Positions 18,714 through 27,509 are shown, counted from the first letter of the stretch. The stretch: DNA of 64,000 bases from Clostridiales bacterium DTU069 (GCA_001512485.1 LFRV01000002.1:1-64000); one strand, 5' to 3'. Notes: generated from the sequence alone by a model not told the origin. Translations and numbers: made by a program.

Positions 18714-18733
18714 GCGGCTATGCCGCTTTTTTT
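18714..18733 (+). terminator. Terminator after sigH
   Basis: GCGGC and GCCGC form a 5-bp G+C-rich stem with a 3-nt loop, followed by TTTTTTT. Confidence 0.75.
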
Positions 18734-18778
18734 ATATTTTTTTACCATATTTTCAGGCAAAAATTAACGGGCGGTAAT

Positions 18779-18806
18779 TTGATATTGTTTTAAGCTATGA
18801 TATACT
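18779..18806 (+). promoter_or_regulatory. Promoter of the zapA leader transcript
   Basis: TTGATA (18779-18784), a 16-bp spacer and TATACT (18801-18806). Confidence 0.6.
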
Positions 18807-18812
18807 TAAGGG

Positions 18813-19069
18813 GTAAGCAGTAATATTTTATCGCCGATGCTTTATTTAAGTTATTTGATGTTAAGACCGATAAATTTACTATAACGGAGCAGAAAATTTC
18901 CCAAGCAAAACAGGCGACGAGTATTTGTTGTTCAGTCGGGGTTAAATCTCCCGGCCGATCGAAACAGCGTATTGTAATTGCCAAACGGTGTCTTTTATAT
19001 TCTAACTATACCGAGACATATGGTGAATAGCTGTTTATACACTAATGAAAAACAGGGGAGCTGATTGGA
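18813..19069 (+). other. Long untranslated leader upstream of zapA
   Basis: About 255 nt between the promoter and the zapA start contains no credible ORF. It has a G+C-rich centre (TCGGGGTTAAATCTCCCGG near 18936) set in AT-rich sequence, so local hairpins are likely. I could not match it to a known riboswitch or to 6S RNA. It could be a structured regulatory leader or a small RNA. Confidence 0.35.
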
Positions 19070-19507
19070 TTGTCCGGCAAAAACAAGGTTCAGGTACGAA
19101 TAGCGGGAAATGAATATATCCTGCGAGGTAATGAGTCGGCCGAATATATGCAAAAAGTCGCATTGTATGTAGATACCAAAACCGCTGAAATTATGAAGGC
19201 CAATCATACACTGAGCACATCAATGGCTTCGGTTCTTACTGCCGTGAATATAGCGGATGAGTTCTTCAAGGCGTCAGATTCAAATGGAATGCTTAAAAAA
19301 GAGATTGAACAGGCGAAGAAAATAATACGGGAGCTTAAGGAAGAGAACGCGCAATTAACGCAACAGCTTCAGATGGTAAACGAGGAAAACAGAAATCTTG
19401 TTATAGAGTTAACTAAGCGGGAAGCAGAACTCTCCGAAGTAAGGAACGCCTATAACAGGGCAATGGGCGAAAGCTCACAAAAATCAAGGCTGCATAATAT
19501 AAAATGA
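19070..19507 (+). CDS. zapA: Cell division protein ZapA-like
   Basis: FtsZ-ring-associated protein that promotes FtsZ bundling. The N-terminal domain (about residues 1-85) has VQVRIAGNEYILRGNESAEYMQKVALYVD, the classic ZapA pattern, followed by the ADEFF helix. The C-terminal 60 residues form a long coiled coil (KKEIEQAKKIIRELKEENAQL). The protein is 145 residues, longer than most ZapA proteins because of that coil. Translation begins at TTG with GGGGAGC upstream. Confidence 0.88.
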   Translation: MSGKNKVQVRIAGNEYILRGNESAEYMQKVALYVDTKTAEIMKANHTLSTSMASVLTAVNIADEFFKASDSNGMLKKEIEQAKKIIRELKEENAQLTQQLQMVNEENRNLVIELTKREAELSEVRNAYNRAMGESSQKSRLHNIK

Positions 19508-19616
19508 TAAAGAGTATATTTACCGATGCAGGTCATATTCCGACAGTATTCTTTGTTTTTTCATTTATATTACCGGTCGTTTTAACCGGCAAATGTCAAT
19601 ATAGGAGGAATATATC

Positions 19617-20210
19617 ATGGCGGATCTCGTTGTAACATGGGGCGATTTGATAAAGATTGTTCTCGTACTTTTAGGTGCGGGCGTTTTGTTTTATCTGCTG
19701 CTTGCCGCTGCAAACCTGGTGGGGATACTAAAAAACATAAAAAAAATACTCGATAAAAACAGTTCGCACATAAGCGAGACACTCGAAAAACTGCCTGATA
19801 TAGCGGAGAACGTTGAAAAAGCCACCGGGATTGTAAAGGATGAAATGGAATCCATCCAGAAAGTTATGGGGAATATAAGCAAAATTTCGGATTCGGCCAA
19901 GGACGCCGCCGAAATGATAAAAAAAGATATTGTATTAAAGGTAAAGAACATTCTTGACATAATAGACTGGATAAGAAGTTTGTTTCAGGAAAAAGGCGGG
20001 AAGAAAAAAGATATTGTATACAAATATAAATATAAGCCTGCCAAAGAAACTGTGGAAGAAGAGGTATCGGACCCGGAAATGCATGAAAAAACCGAAACCG
20101 GGGATGAAAAAATAAAGAACGAAATGAGCGGCAGCCCGCCGCCTGAAGATAATGTTGAAACTGGTACAGAAGAATGCGAAAAGGAAGAAGAAAACGATAA
20201 CGTTATATGA
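19617..20210 (+). CDS. Single-pass membrane protein with coiled coil and acidic tail
   Basis: A hydrophobic helix at about residues 12-37 (IVLVLLGAGVLFYLLLAAANLVGIL) is followed by a long amphipathic helix with heptad-like hydrophobics to about residue 120. A charged, proline- and glutamate-rich tail follows. The layout resembles DUF948-type membrane proteins, but I cannot confirm the family. GGAGGAA precedes the ATG. It follows zapA by 109 bp and overlaps the proposed dut start by 4 bp (ATGA), suggesting co-transcription. Its function is unknown. Confidence 0.7.
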   Translation: MADLVVTWGDLIKIVLVLLGAGVLFYLLLAAANLVGILKNIKKILDKNSSHISETLEKLPDIAENVEKATGIVKDEMESIQKVMGNISKISDSAKDAAEMIKKDIVLKVKNILDIIDWIRSLFQEKGGKKKDIVYKYKYKPAKETVEEEVSDPEMHEKTETGDEKIKNEMSGSPPPEDNVETGTEECEKEEENDNVI

Positions 20211-20728
20211 AAATTGAGGTGCTTATGACAGAAGAAGTTGAGGTTGCCGTAGAAATTTGTCGGGAAGGCATTACTCTGCCGCGGTACGCAAATACATGGG
20301 ATGCCGGAATGGATGTTTGCTCGGCCGAAGATGTTATAATCAGGCAGGGTGAAACGGTAGTTGTGCCAACCGGGTTGAAATTCGCGATACCAGAAGGATA
20401 TGAAATACAAGTCCGCCCTCGCAGCGGGATTTCATTAAGGACACCATTGCGCATTTCAAATTCTCCCGGTACTATCGACAGCGGTTACAGGGACGAATTG
20501 GGCATTATAGTTACAAACACATCAGAATTATATACGGCAAAAGACGATGATGTCTACTATACGCTGGATTCCGGAGGAAATAAAAAAGGTGTTTACAGGA
20601 TACAAAAAGGTGACAGAATTGCGCAGCTTGTACTCCAAAAAATACCGAGGATGAGATTAAAGGTAGTGGAGTCGGTAAGCGGACTCGGAACGGACCGGGG
20701 AGGCGGGTTCGGGTCCACCGGAATATAA
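20207..20728 (+). CDS. dut: Deoxyuridine triphosphatase
   Basis: Hydrolyses dUTP to dUMP and pyrophosphate, keeping uracil out of DNA. The family motifs appear in order: DAGMDVCSAED (motif 1), RPRSGISL (2), GTIDSGYRDELG (3), GDRIAQLVLQ (4) and RGGGFGSTG (5). An insert of about 15 residues between motifs 3 and 4 (YTAKDDDVYYTLDSGGNKKG) makes it longer than the minimal trimeric dUTPase. The start could be ATG 20207, which overlaps the preceding stop, or ATG 20225 after GAGGTG. I list the first because of the coupling overlap. Confidence 0.93.
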   Translation: MKIEVLMTEEVEVAVEICREGITLPRYANTWDAGMDVCSAEDVIIRQGETVVVPTGLKFAIPEGYEIQVRPRSGISLRTPLRISNSPGTIDSGYRDELGIIVTNTSELYTAKDDDVYYTLDSGGNKKGVYRIQKGDRIAQLVLQKIPRMRLKVVESVSGLGTDRGGGFGSTGI

Positions 20729-20770
20729 TCGGAAACTGATAGGATTTCGATTGATTTATGATATACAGGT

Positions 20771-20795
20771 GCACCCGCTTTCATTAAGCGGGTGC
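20771..20795. terminator. Hairpin between convergent dut and prs-like genes
   Basis: GCACCCGCTT and AAGCGGGTGC form a perfect 10-bp stem with a TCATT loop. T-runs on either side are poor, so it may be a weak or bidirectional terminator. Confidence 0.6.
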
Positions 20796-20804
20796 AAAGT
20801 TTAA

Positions 20805-21788
20805 TTATACTTTATCATCATCAAAGCATGACGTCATTGCATCAAACAAATTGCTGAGGCTGTCCCTGTTGTGAATTATCCTGACGGCATCGGCAAAAAG
20901 TTTTGCTACCGATACAACAGTTACCTTCGGATGAGCAAAAGCCTTTTTATTCTCAACGGTATCCGTTATAATCAGTTCTTCTATATCGCTTTCATCGAGC
21001 GCTTTTAAGCCTTTATCGCCCAGCAGCGCGTGAGAGACACAGGCTATTATTTTTTTTGCTCCGTTTTTACGCAACGCTCGGGCAGTTTCGATCAACGTAC
21101 CGCATGATATTGTAAAGTCGTCTACTATAACGGCGTTTTTCCCTTTTACATCACCGATTATGTTTAGTATTTCCGCTTTTTCATCATGGCATTTGCGTGT
21201 TTTATCGCTTATTGCCACCGAAGCGCGCAGCAGGTTTGCGTAGCTGCGGGCGTTTTTCGCAAAACCGGCATCGGGAGATACAACAACAAGGTTATCCAGT
21301 TCCTTGGATTTTATATATCTGCAAAGTGTTGGCATTCCATATAAATGATCGACGGGTTTTTTAAAGAACCCCTGGATCTGCGGACTGTGCAGATCCATTG
21401 TAATAATCCTGTCAACTCCGGTAACTTCAAGGCAATCCGCGCAAACCCTGGCGCGTATCGAAACACGCGGTTCATCCTTTTTGTCACCTTTCGCGTAACT
21501 GAAATACGGAATGATTGCTGTAACGGAAGCCGCACTGGCCCTGTTAAAGGCGTCAATTAAAAACAGCAGTTCCATAAAATCGTCATTAGGGTGAAGTCCA
21601 ATGGTTTGAACAATATAAACATCTTTGTCTCTCACCTTCTCGAGTATCTGGACAAAAGTGTTTCCTTCAGAAAATACAATGGTTTTTGATTGACCGACTT
21701 CGGTACCCAAATGTTCGCACATTTTTTTTGCAAAATTAATACTTGAGCTGCCTGAAAAAATTTTTATCCCTATTTCTTCAGCCTGCAT
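20805..21788 (-). CDS. Divergent ribose-phosphate pyrophosphokinase-like protein
   Basis: Resembles PRPP synthetase in two-domain layout: LLFLIDAFNRASAASVTAIIPYFSYAKGDKK, MDLHSPQIQGFF and VVVSPDAGFAKNA are recognisable. The key loops are altered, however. The usual Y-A-R-Q-D-(R/K) flexible-loop region reads SYAKGDKKDEPR, and the PRPP loop DDxxDTxGT reads DDFTISCGT, missing the second acidic residue. It is therefore a diverged paralog, and full PRPP synthetase activity is uncertain. AAAGGAG precedes ATG 21788. It is the last gene of a four-gene minus-strand operon, 25 bp after the TPR gene. Confidence 0.75.
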   Translation of the reverse strand: MQAEEIGIKIFSGSSSINFAKKMCEHLGTEVGQSKTIVFSEGNTFVQILEKVRDKDVYIVQTIGLHPNDDFMELLFLIDAFNRASAASVTAIIPYFSYAKGDKKDEPRVSIRARVCADCLEVTGVDRIITMDLHSPQIQGFFKKPVDHLYGMPTLCRYIKSKELDNLVVVSPDAGFAKNARSYANLLRASVAISDKTRKCHDEKAEILNIIGDVKGKNAVIVDDFTISCGTLIETARALRKNGAKKIIACVSHALLGDKGLKALDESDIEELIITDTVENKKAFAHPKVTVVSVAKLFADAVRIIHNRDSLSNLFDAMTSCFDDDKV

Positions 21789-21813
21789 TTATAAAGACTC
21801 CTTTCAAAGTATG

Positions 21814-22767
21814 TTATATATACCCGTACAAGGAAAGAATTTTGTCCATGCCGCGGGTATATTCTATTATTTTTCTGTTTTTCAGGCCGACTATAGTTTC
21901 GGCTATGGTTCTGTCAATCCAACCGTAGTCAATAAGTTTCTGGCAACAGGCAAAAACAGTAGAATCCCAGATGTCGTTTTCCCTGCAGAATTCAATATAT
22001 TGCCACATTGTTTTAGGATCCGGAAAAGAATGATTTTTTTGAAACTCGGCAAAAGCCTGATTTATTTTATCCGTATCCTTAAGCAATATAAACTGTTTAA
22101 GGATAAAATTAGCGTAAGGCTCGCCCACAGCGCCCTCCGGAATGGTTGTAAACAATGCGGCCGTTTTTTCGTCTATGAGAATATCCGGGTTGTCTTTTGC
22201 CAAAACCTTAACAAGATCCCATCTAAGTTTATCCGGAACTCCTTCCATATTAACACAGAGGTTGTATAAAATAAATGCCCGTTCATTTTCTTTGTGCTCT
22301 TTTAAAAAGAACATCGCAAGCAGAAGGTTAACGACAGGGTTGCCGCGATCTGCGTTGAACATCCTCTGAAGGGCTCCGATAGTCTCATTAAAAACAAATA
22401 CGGATCGTATAGACTTCAGATAATAATAAAAAAACTTGCCGGAATACAGGCTGCCTGTTATTCTTTGAACCCGGGTTTTATAAATTTTTTTCCCGCTGAA
22501 CAGGTCACGATTTTTTTGATATAGCCTCGCAGCCGAAACGAGTTTTTTTTCCGCTAAAAGGACTTCAAGCTTTCCGAGTATTGCAGGCATATATCCGGGT
22601 TTAATGTTTAAAGCCTGTGTGAACAGCTTGTCCGCCATATTAGGTTTTCCGGAAAGCATATATTGAACGCCGAGCCCGTAATACCCGAAAGGTTTATCGG
22701 GCTTGCGGCCGATTAAATCCTGGAATTTAATAATGCGTATGTCAAGCTGTAATTTCTTGTCCGGCAT
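21814..22767 (-). CDS. TPR-like repeat protein
   Basis: The N-terminal 80 residues contain helix pairs typical of tetratricopeptide repeats (GYYGLGVQYMLSGKPNMADKLFTQALNIKPGYMPAILGKLEVLL). The rest is helical and less clear. No signal peptide or membrane helix is seen, so it is probably a cytoplasmic scaffold. I chose ATG 22767, since GGAGG lies 6 nt upstream of it and overlaps the track's TTG start at 22773. It lies between the OmpA/MotB-like gene (33 bp upstream) and the PRPP-synthetase-like gene, and is probably part of that operon. Confidence 0.7.
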   Translation of the reverse strand: MPDKKLQLDIRIIKFQDLIGRKPDKPFGYYGLGVQYMLSGKPNMADKLFTQALNIKPGYMPAILGKLEVLLAEKKLVSAARLYQKNRDLFSGKKIYKTRVQRITGSLYSGKFFYYYLKSIRSVFVFNETIGALQRMFNADRGNPVVNLLLAMFFLKEHKENERAFILYNLCVNMEGVPDKLRWDLVKVLAKDNPDILIDEKTAALFTTIPEGAVGEPYANFILKQFILLKDTDKINQAFAEFQKNHSFPDPKTMWQYIEFCRENDIWDSTVFACCQKLIDYGWIDRTIAETIVGLKNRKIIEYTRGMDKILSLYGYI

Positions 22768-22800
22768 ATTCAACCTCCGATACTGCTATGTACTGACATC

Positions 22801-23769
22801 TTACTGGTTACCGGCTTCATCGAGGTACTCCTTAATAATGTTCTGTACATGGGAATCCTTAATCGTTATTGAAATTTGAATACGTCGATTTTTCGTTTTC
22901 GATGCCTCCGTCGGGCCCGGGTCTATGGGCCGGAACTCGGAAAAACCTGTCGCCGCGAAATAAGAACCGTATTTTCTTTCGAGGTTTTTATTCTTTTCCA
23001 TCATTGTCTTAATAACAGCGGTTGCGCGTTCACAGGACAGATCGTAGTTCATCTGGTATGAACCGTCCGAATCGGCATGCCCTTCAATGTTAATTGAATC
23101 AATGTATTCACGGACATCGGGCTCATCAAGGATTTTTTCAAATGCCGCGGCGAAACGGGTTAAAAGAGCATGTCCTTCCATTGTTATTTCCGAGCTTCCC
23201 TTTGCGAATAAAAGCATATTGTTTATTACAAGATTCGCATTATTGTCGATCGCAACCAGCGGTTCGCCGTCGGGAGTTGTGGACGTACCTATTTCACCTT
23301 CTATTGAAGCTTTTACTTCTTTAAGAATATTCACTCTGAGTAATGATATGTTCTGAAGCTTTGCACGCAGCTCAGCAAGTTCCTGGTTACTGTTCGCGAT
23401 TATTTTTTCCTGCTCAAGCAGTTTCTCAATCGATATGGCTAATTCCCTTTTTCCCTGCTCAACTTCGGCCATAAGCTTTTCAGCCTCTTGTTCCTTAATG
23501 CGTATCGCGTCTTCCATTTCAGATATTTCAAGCTTTTTCAAATTAAGCTCATCTCCGGCCCGTTTAAGCAGATCTTCGGTTGCCAGAAGCTCGGATTTGG
23601 TCTTATCAAGCCTGTCGTTCCAGACTGAAACGGAGAGAATTTGCTGGAAATACGCAAGAAAAATAAGGAAAAAAAGCACCAGTACTATTGTGGACATAAC
23701 ATCTGTAAAGGAAGGCCAAAAATTAGCCTGTTCCTGTGGTTTTCTGAAATTCCTGTTCCGTGCTTTCAT
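22801..23769 (-). CDS. MotB/ZorB-like stator protein with OmpA domain
   Basis: One N-terminal transmembrane helix (about residues 24-45) is preceded by NFWPSFTDVMS. Asp23 sits just at its start, where the proton- or sodium-carrying Asp lies in MotB and ZorB. A coiled coil (about 50-135) leads to an OmpA-like peptidoglycan-binding domain (about 170-300) with EGHADSDGSYQMNYDLSCERA and the NRRIQI motif. This is the layout of stator B subunits. It pairs with the adjacent channel gene. It could belong to an ion-driven motor of the ZorAB type or a general MotAB relative. No flagellar genes are near. Confidence 0.8.
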   Translation of the reverse strand: MKARNRNFRKPQEQANFWPSFTDVMSTIVLVLFFLIFLAYFQQILSVSVWNDRLDKTKSELLATEDLLKRAGDELNLKKLEISEMEDAIRIKEQEAEKLMAEVEQGKRELAISIEKLLEQEKIIANSNQELAELRAKLQNISLLRVNILKEVKASIEGEIGTSTTPDGEPLVAIDNNANLVINNMLLFAKGSSEITMEGHALLTRFAAAFEKILDEPDVREYIDSINIEGHADSDGSYQMNYDLSCERATAVIKTMMEKNKNLERKYGSYFAATGFSEFRPIDPGPTEASKTKNRRIQISITIKDSHVQNIIKEYLDEAGNQ

Positions 23770-23828
23770 GAGGGAATTTCCCCCTTTCCTGCTTTATCAC
23801 ATCAATAGGTTACTTTTTAACAAATATG

Positions 23829-25304
23829 TTATTGTCCGGCTTTATCCTTAAACGCCGCCAGCATGCGATCTATTTTTGATGCAGCCACCTCGTTGTATGT
23901 AAGAACCTGATCAGGAAGGGAAGAAATTGTTTTTGCAAAATGTACCTGGTTTTCACGGAATTGTTCCAGGATATTAATGATGCCTTTAAAACTTTCTTCC
24001 ATTGATTCTGTCATCTTTCTGTTAAGCTCACTGCTGTTGTCCGCAAGAGCTTCCGAGAATGAACGGGCTGCGTGACTGCCCAGCTTGTCTATCTCATTGC
24101 TTAACTTATTCATAAGGGCGGTAAAGTTTTCCTGATAGATTTCGAGGTCGCGTGTATGCTGGCGCATATTTGTATCCATCGCATCCGCAAGTTTCTGCAC
24201 AGTCTGAACTGTTGAAGAAACTTCGCTTACAAGCTGTCCGACATCGGACACAAGCTGCCGGTTATATGACGTCATTTCATCGGCCGCTTCCCGTATGTTG
24301 TTGGAGAAGCCTTCAATACTGCGGTAGTTTTCAACTACAATATCCGACGTTCTTGTTAGGGCTTCGGTTACCTTAATAAAATTGACGTCCATTCTTTCGA
24401 TATTGTTCCTCATGTTCAGGTTGAATTCATTTAAATCCCTCATATTCGAAGCGAAATTGGCGAGTGAATTGTCAAACTTTTCAACAGTTGTGTCAAGTGT
24501 CTGGCTTGATACATTGACATCCATTACCACGTTGGTAAGCTTTTCCCCGAAACTTTCAACCGTATCCTTAAGAGAAGCCTGAATTTTGTCGCCGAACTCC
24601 ATAAAGGTTTCTCTCAATATGTTGTTCATCATTGTATATTCGGTCACTTTATCCTGGGCAACAACCAGGGAAATTGTATTATCCAGGTACTCTTCAATAT
24701 GAACCATAAGATTTTCCCGTGCCTCTTCCGCATTAATAACGGTAAAAAGAAGCGTAAGGATTATTGAACAGCCGACGCCGACGAGGCTGGTCGAAAAGGC
24801 CACCGACATGCCCCTAAGCGATGAAACGAGGTTTCTGAGTAAATCCTGTATACCCTGGTTTTCAACAATATCGGCTATATCCATATTAATAAAAATACCC
24901 GCTATCTCGCCAACAGCTACTGTTAAACCTACAAAAGTACCAAAGAGTCCAAGCGTAATCAAAAGGGCATTGCTGTTTTTAATAAAGCGTTCCCACAGGG
25001 CTATGCCCCTTAGCCTTAAATTGAAGTTCTTTTCTATTATGGCCTGTGTGTTTACTTCGCTGTAGCTGCCTGCAGCGGTGTTTTTATAGTCTTCGACAAT
25101 TTTGTTAAGAATATCCGAGTGGAATTCCCCTTCTTTCCTGCGGCGCCAGTCGAGTAAATCGTCAAGAATTTCGATATATTTTTTTCTGATTATCAAATTG
25201 GCAACAAATGATATGATGAAAACGATAAAAGTTGCCGTTATTATGTACATTCCAAGACCGCGTACCTGCTGATAAATGTTCATTAAAGACTCAATCAATT
25301 TCAC
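23829..25304 (-). CDS. MotA/ExbB/ZorA-like channel with long cytoplasmic tail
   Basis: Three predicted transmembrane helices: about residues 17-40, 112-138 (LLITLGLFGTFVGLTVAVGEIAGIF) and 167-190 (FSTSLVGVGCSIILTLLFTVI). The last two match the MotA/TolQ/ExbB core, including GLFGTFVGLT. The remaining 300 residues form a long helical, coiled-coil tail rich in S/T/N heptads, which resembles the long tail of ZorA. GTG 25304 is preceded by AAAGGTGTGA. It is the first gene of the minus-strand operon, and partner B lies 59 bp downstream. No ZorC, ZorD or ZorE homologs are seen. Confidence 0.8.
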   Translation of the reverse strand: MKLIESLMNIYQQVRGLGMYIITATFIVFIISFVANLIIRKKYIEILDDLLDWRRRKEGEFHSDILNKIVEDYKNTAAGSYSEVNTQAIIEKNFNLRLRGIALWERFIKNSNALLITLGLFGTFVGLTVAVGEIAGIFINMDIADIVENQGIQDLLRNLVSSLRGMSVAFSTSLVGVGCSIILTLLFTVINAEEARENLMVHIEEYLDNTISLVVAQDKVTEYTMMNNILRETFMEFGDKIQASLKDTVESFGEKLTNVVMDVNVSSQTLDTTVEKFDNSLANFASNMRDLNEFNLNMRNNIERMDVNFIKVTEALTRTSDIVVENYRSIEGFSNNIREAADEMTSYNRQLVSDVGQLVSEVSSTVQTVQKLADAMDTNMRQHTRDLEIYQENFTALMNKLSNEIDKLGSHAARSFSEALADNSSELNRKMTESMEESFKGIINILEQFRENQVHFAKTISSLPDQVLTYNEVAASKIDRMLAAFKDKAGQ

Positions 25305-25565
25305 TCACACCTTTCGTCAGTGGTAAGATTCATATAATTCCTGCTAAAAATATCGGGATGTTGCTCATAATATATTTATGCGCGGTTTACATGCGGCATA
25401 AATTTACTTATAATCAGTATAGCATATTTTGAAAAAAACAAGATTACAAATGGATTAAGGATATAGAAAAACAAAAGGAAATTTAACATTATAATTGAGA
25501 TTGGGAAATAATTTTAAAAGAATTGGTATTTTCAAAATTGTAATTAAATAAGGAGGTTAAAAAAC

Positions 25566-25916
25566 ATGATTAAAAAAGCGGAAGAAATGAAATTGGAAAT
25601 CAGGGAACGGATGCGGGGCGGCAATGGAAACGGCGAAATACTGCATATTCTGAACATTGATGAAATGAAAGGGAAAGTCAGGCTGTTTGCGAAAATCACG
25701 CTAAACCCGGGATGCTCGATAGGCATGCACCAGCATGAAGGCGAGGAAGAAGCTTATTATATACTTAAAGGTACTGCTAACGTAAATGACAATGGAACGG
25801 AAAGGATTGTAAAACCCGGCGATGTTGTACTTACGGGAGACGGAGCGTCACACTCGATTGAAAACACATCGGATGAACCGCTTGAATTTATCGCCGTTAT
25901 AATGCTTTATTCATGA
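25566..25916 (+). CDS. Small cupin-domain protein
   Basis: A 116-residue single-domain cupin. Cupin motif 1 is seen as GMHQHEGEEEAYYILKG with two His and Glu ligands, and motif 2 as GDVVLTGDGASHSIEN with the final His. A metal site is therefore likely intact. The substrate is unknown. GGAGG precedes the ATG. It is divergent from the motor operon across 261 bp of AT-rich sequence in which I see no clear signal. Confidence 0.85.
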   Translation: MIKKAEEMKLEIRERMRGGNGNGEILHILNIDEMKGKVRLFAKITLNPGCSIGMHQHEGEEEAYYILKGTANVNDNGTERIVKPGDVVLTGDGASHSIENTSDEPLEFIAVIMLYS

Positions 25917-26033
25917 AGGAGATATTATCAACGCAAAGACACCGGGATACACGGTTCAACTTTTTATAAAATAAAAGGGTGAAAGATTGGTATTGGCGGA
26001 ATAGAGCGATTATAAGTGTTTGGAGTGGAATCT

Positions 26034-27227
26034 ATGTTTGAAAATGGTCCTGCATTTAAGTTCTCACGGACGCCGTATATTATATTCGGTCCGGGGAAAT
26101 TCGGTTGTTTAACGGAACTACCGCCGGTAAAAAACGCCCGGCGCGTTATTCTCGTTATTGGGAGCAAGTCGTTTGAAAACGCTCCGCAGTATGTGTGGTT
26201 AACCAATGAGCTGAAACAATTGCGGATAGAAGCGTTAAGCGTAAGAGTTGCGGGTGAACCTTCGCCGGATATTGTAGACAGGGCTGTTTCCGAATACCGG
26301 GACTTGAAAATTGATACGGTTATTGCAATCGGCGGAGGCAGTGTTATTGATGCCGGAAAGGCCATATCGGCGATGATTTTAAAAAACGAACCCGTTATTA
26401 CATACCTCGAAGGCGTCGGTACGGGTAAAATTCATGACGGGATAAAGATCCCTTTTATCGCTGTGCCGACAACAGCAGGCACAGGGAGCGAAGCTACTAA
26501 AAACGCAGTGCTTGGACAGGTTGGCAGCAATGGATTCAAAAATTCATTAAGGCACGAGAATTTTATACCGGACATAGCTTTGGTCGATCCTGAACTTACG
26601 TTGACATGCCCTTCAAAGGTGACGGCATCCAGCGGCATGGATGCTCTTTGCCAGCTTATAGGCTCATACATGTCAACGTCGGCTTCCCCGTTAACTGATG
26701 CTTTGGCGCTGTCCGGAATTGAAGCTGCCCGTGATTCGCTTATTGATGTCAGTATTTATGACTCCGGAAATATTGATAAAAGAACAAAAATGTCTTACGC
26801 TGCCCTTGTTTCGGGGATTACTTTAGCAAATGCAGGCCTTTGTACAGATCATGGGTTTGCTTCATCCATAGGAGCGCTTTTTAAAATACCGCATGGAATA
26901 ATATGCGGGACAATTCTTCCTGAAACGGTCAGAATGAGTATAAACGAATTGATGGCAAATAAGAATAATAACGAATATCACTTAAAGAAATATTCCCGGC
27001 TTGGAGAAATACTTACCGGGACATGCTCAAAAAATATAGAAAAGGTTTGCGACGCTCTTGTTGAATATTTAAAGAACCTTAAAGGCGCTTTGGGTCTGCC
27101 CGGGCTCGGGGAGTTCGGGGTAACCGAAAAAGATGCCGAACCCATAGCATTAAAAACTTCGAATAAAAATAATCCTGTGCAATTAAGCACCGAGGCTTTA
27201 AAACAGATTGTCGTAAATTCACTTTAA
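26034..27227 (+). CDS. Iron-containing alcohol dehydrogenase family protein
   Basis: Group III alcohol dehydrogenase fold with NAD-binding GGGSVID in the N-terminal half and VPTTAGTGSEAT. The metal site normally uses Asp and His of GMDALxH plus two later histidines. Here GMDALCQ has Gln where the first His is expected, while TDHGF and IPHGIICG keep the others. The metal preference or activity may therefore differ. I chose ATG 26034 after GGAGTGG rather than GTG 26016. The substrate cannot be told from the sequence. It stands alone. Confidence 0.88.
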   Translation: MFENGPAFKFSRTPYIIFGPGKFGCLTELPPVKNARRVILVIGSKSFENAPQYVWLTNELKQLRIEALSVRVAGEPSPDIVDRAVSEYRDLKIDTVIAIGGGSVIDAGKAISAMILKNEPVITYLEGVGTGKIHDGIKIPFIAVPTTAGTGSEATKNAVLGQVGSNGFKNSLRHENFIPDIALVDPELTLTCPSKVTASSGMDALCQLIGSYMSTSASPLTDALALSGIEAARDSLIDVSIYDSGNIDKRTKMSYAALVSGITLANAGLCTDHGFASSIGALFKIPHGIICGTILPETVRMSINELMANKNNNEYHLKKYSRLGEILTGTCSKNIEKVCDALVEYLKNLKGALGLPGLGEFGVTEKDAEPIALKTSNKNNPVQLSTEALKQIVVNSL

Positions 27228-27279
27228 GGCATAATTTAACCAGCAATTTTTTACATTATTTTTGTGGATCCTAATTCGT

Positions 27280-27435
27280 CACCGAAAGCACCCGAACCAC
27301 CCGCTGTCTTTTCGGCGTAACTCTCACGGGCTGCTCGGAAGAACTATTGTACAATAGTTCAAAAGAAGGTTTTGAACATAATTCCCGCGAGGCCTACTTC
27401 GGGTGTTTCGTTTCCCGGGGCGACAAAGCTGGTTA
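27280..27435. repeat. Nested MITE-like repeat, copy C (uninterrupted core)
   Basis: The left end CACCGAAAGCACCCGAACCA and the right end CTTCGGGTGTTTCGTTTCCC are in inverted orientation. At its centre is a perfect 20-bp palindrome, GAACTATTGTACAATAGTTC (27341-27360), without the 54-bp hairpin present in copies A and D. The 50-bp segment of copies A and B is also absent. It therefore shows the empty-site state for both insertions. The flanking 492-bp gap also holds a promoter and a hairpin before the homocysteine operon. Confidence 0.85.
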
Positions 27436-27509
27436 AGGTGTTTCTGCCGCGTTTTGGTTGGCCGCTGCCCTGCTTTGGGCGCTTGTTGCCGTCGGTTCGG
27501 TCTTTTTTC

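Noticed and set aside
18813-19069. 6S RNA or GEMM-type riboswitch in the zapA leader
   Set aside because: I could not find the long closing stem and central bulge of 6S RNA, nor the core motifs of c-di-GMP riboswitches.
20805-25304. Complete Zorya anti-phage system
   Set aside because: ZorA- and ZorB-like proteins are present, but no ZorC, ZorD or ZorE homolog is adjacent, so a Zorya call is not supported.
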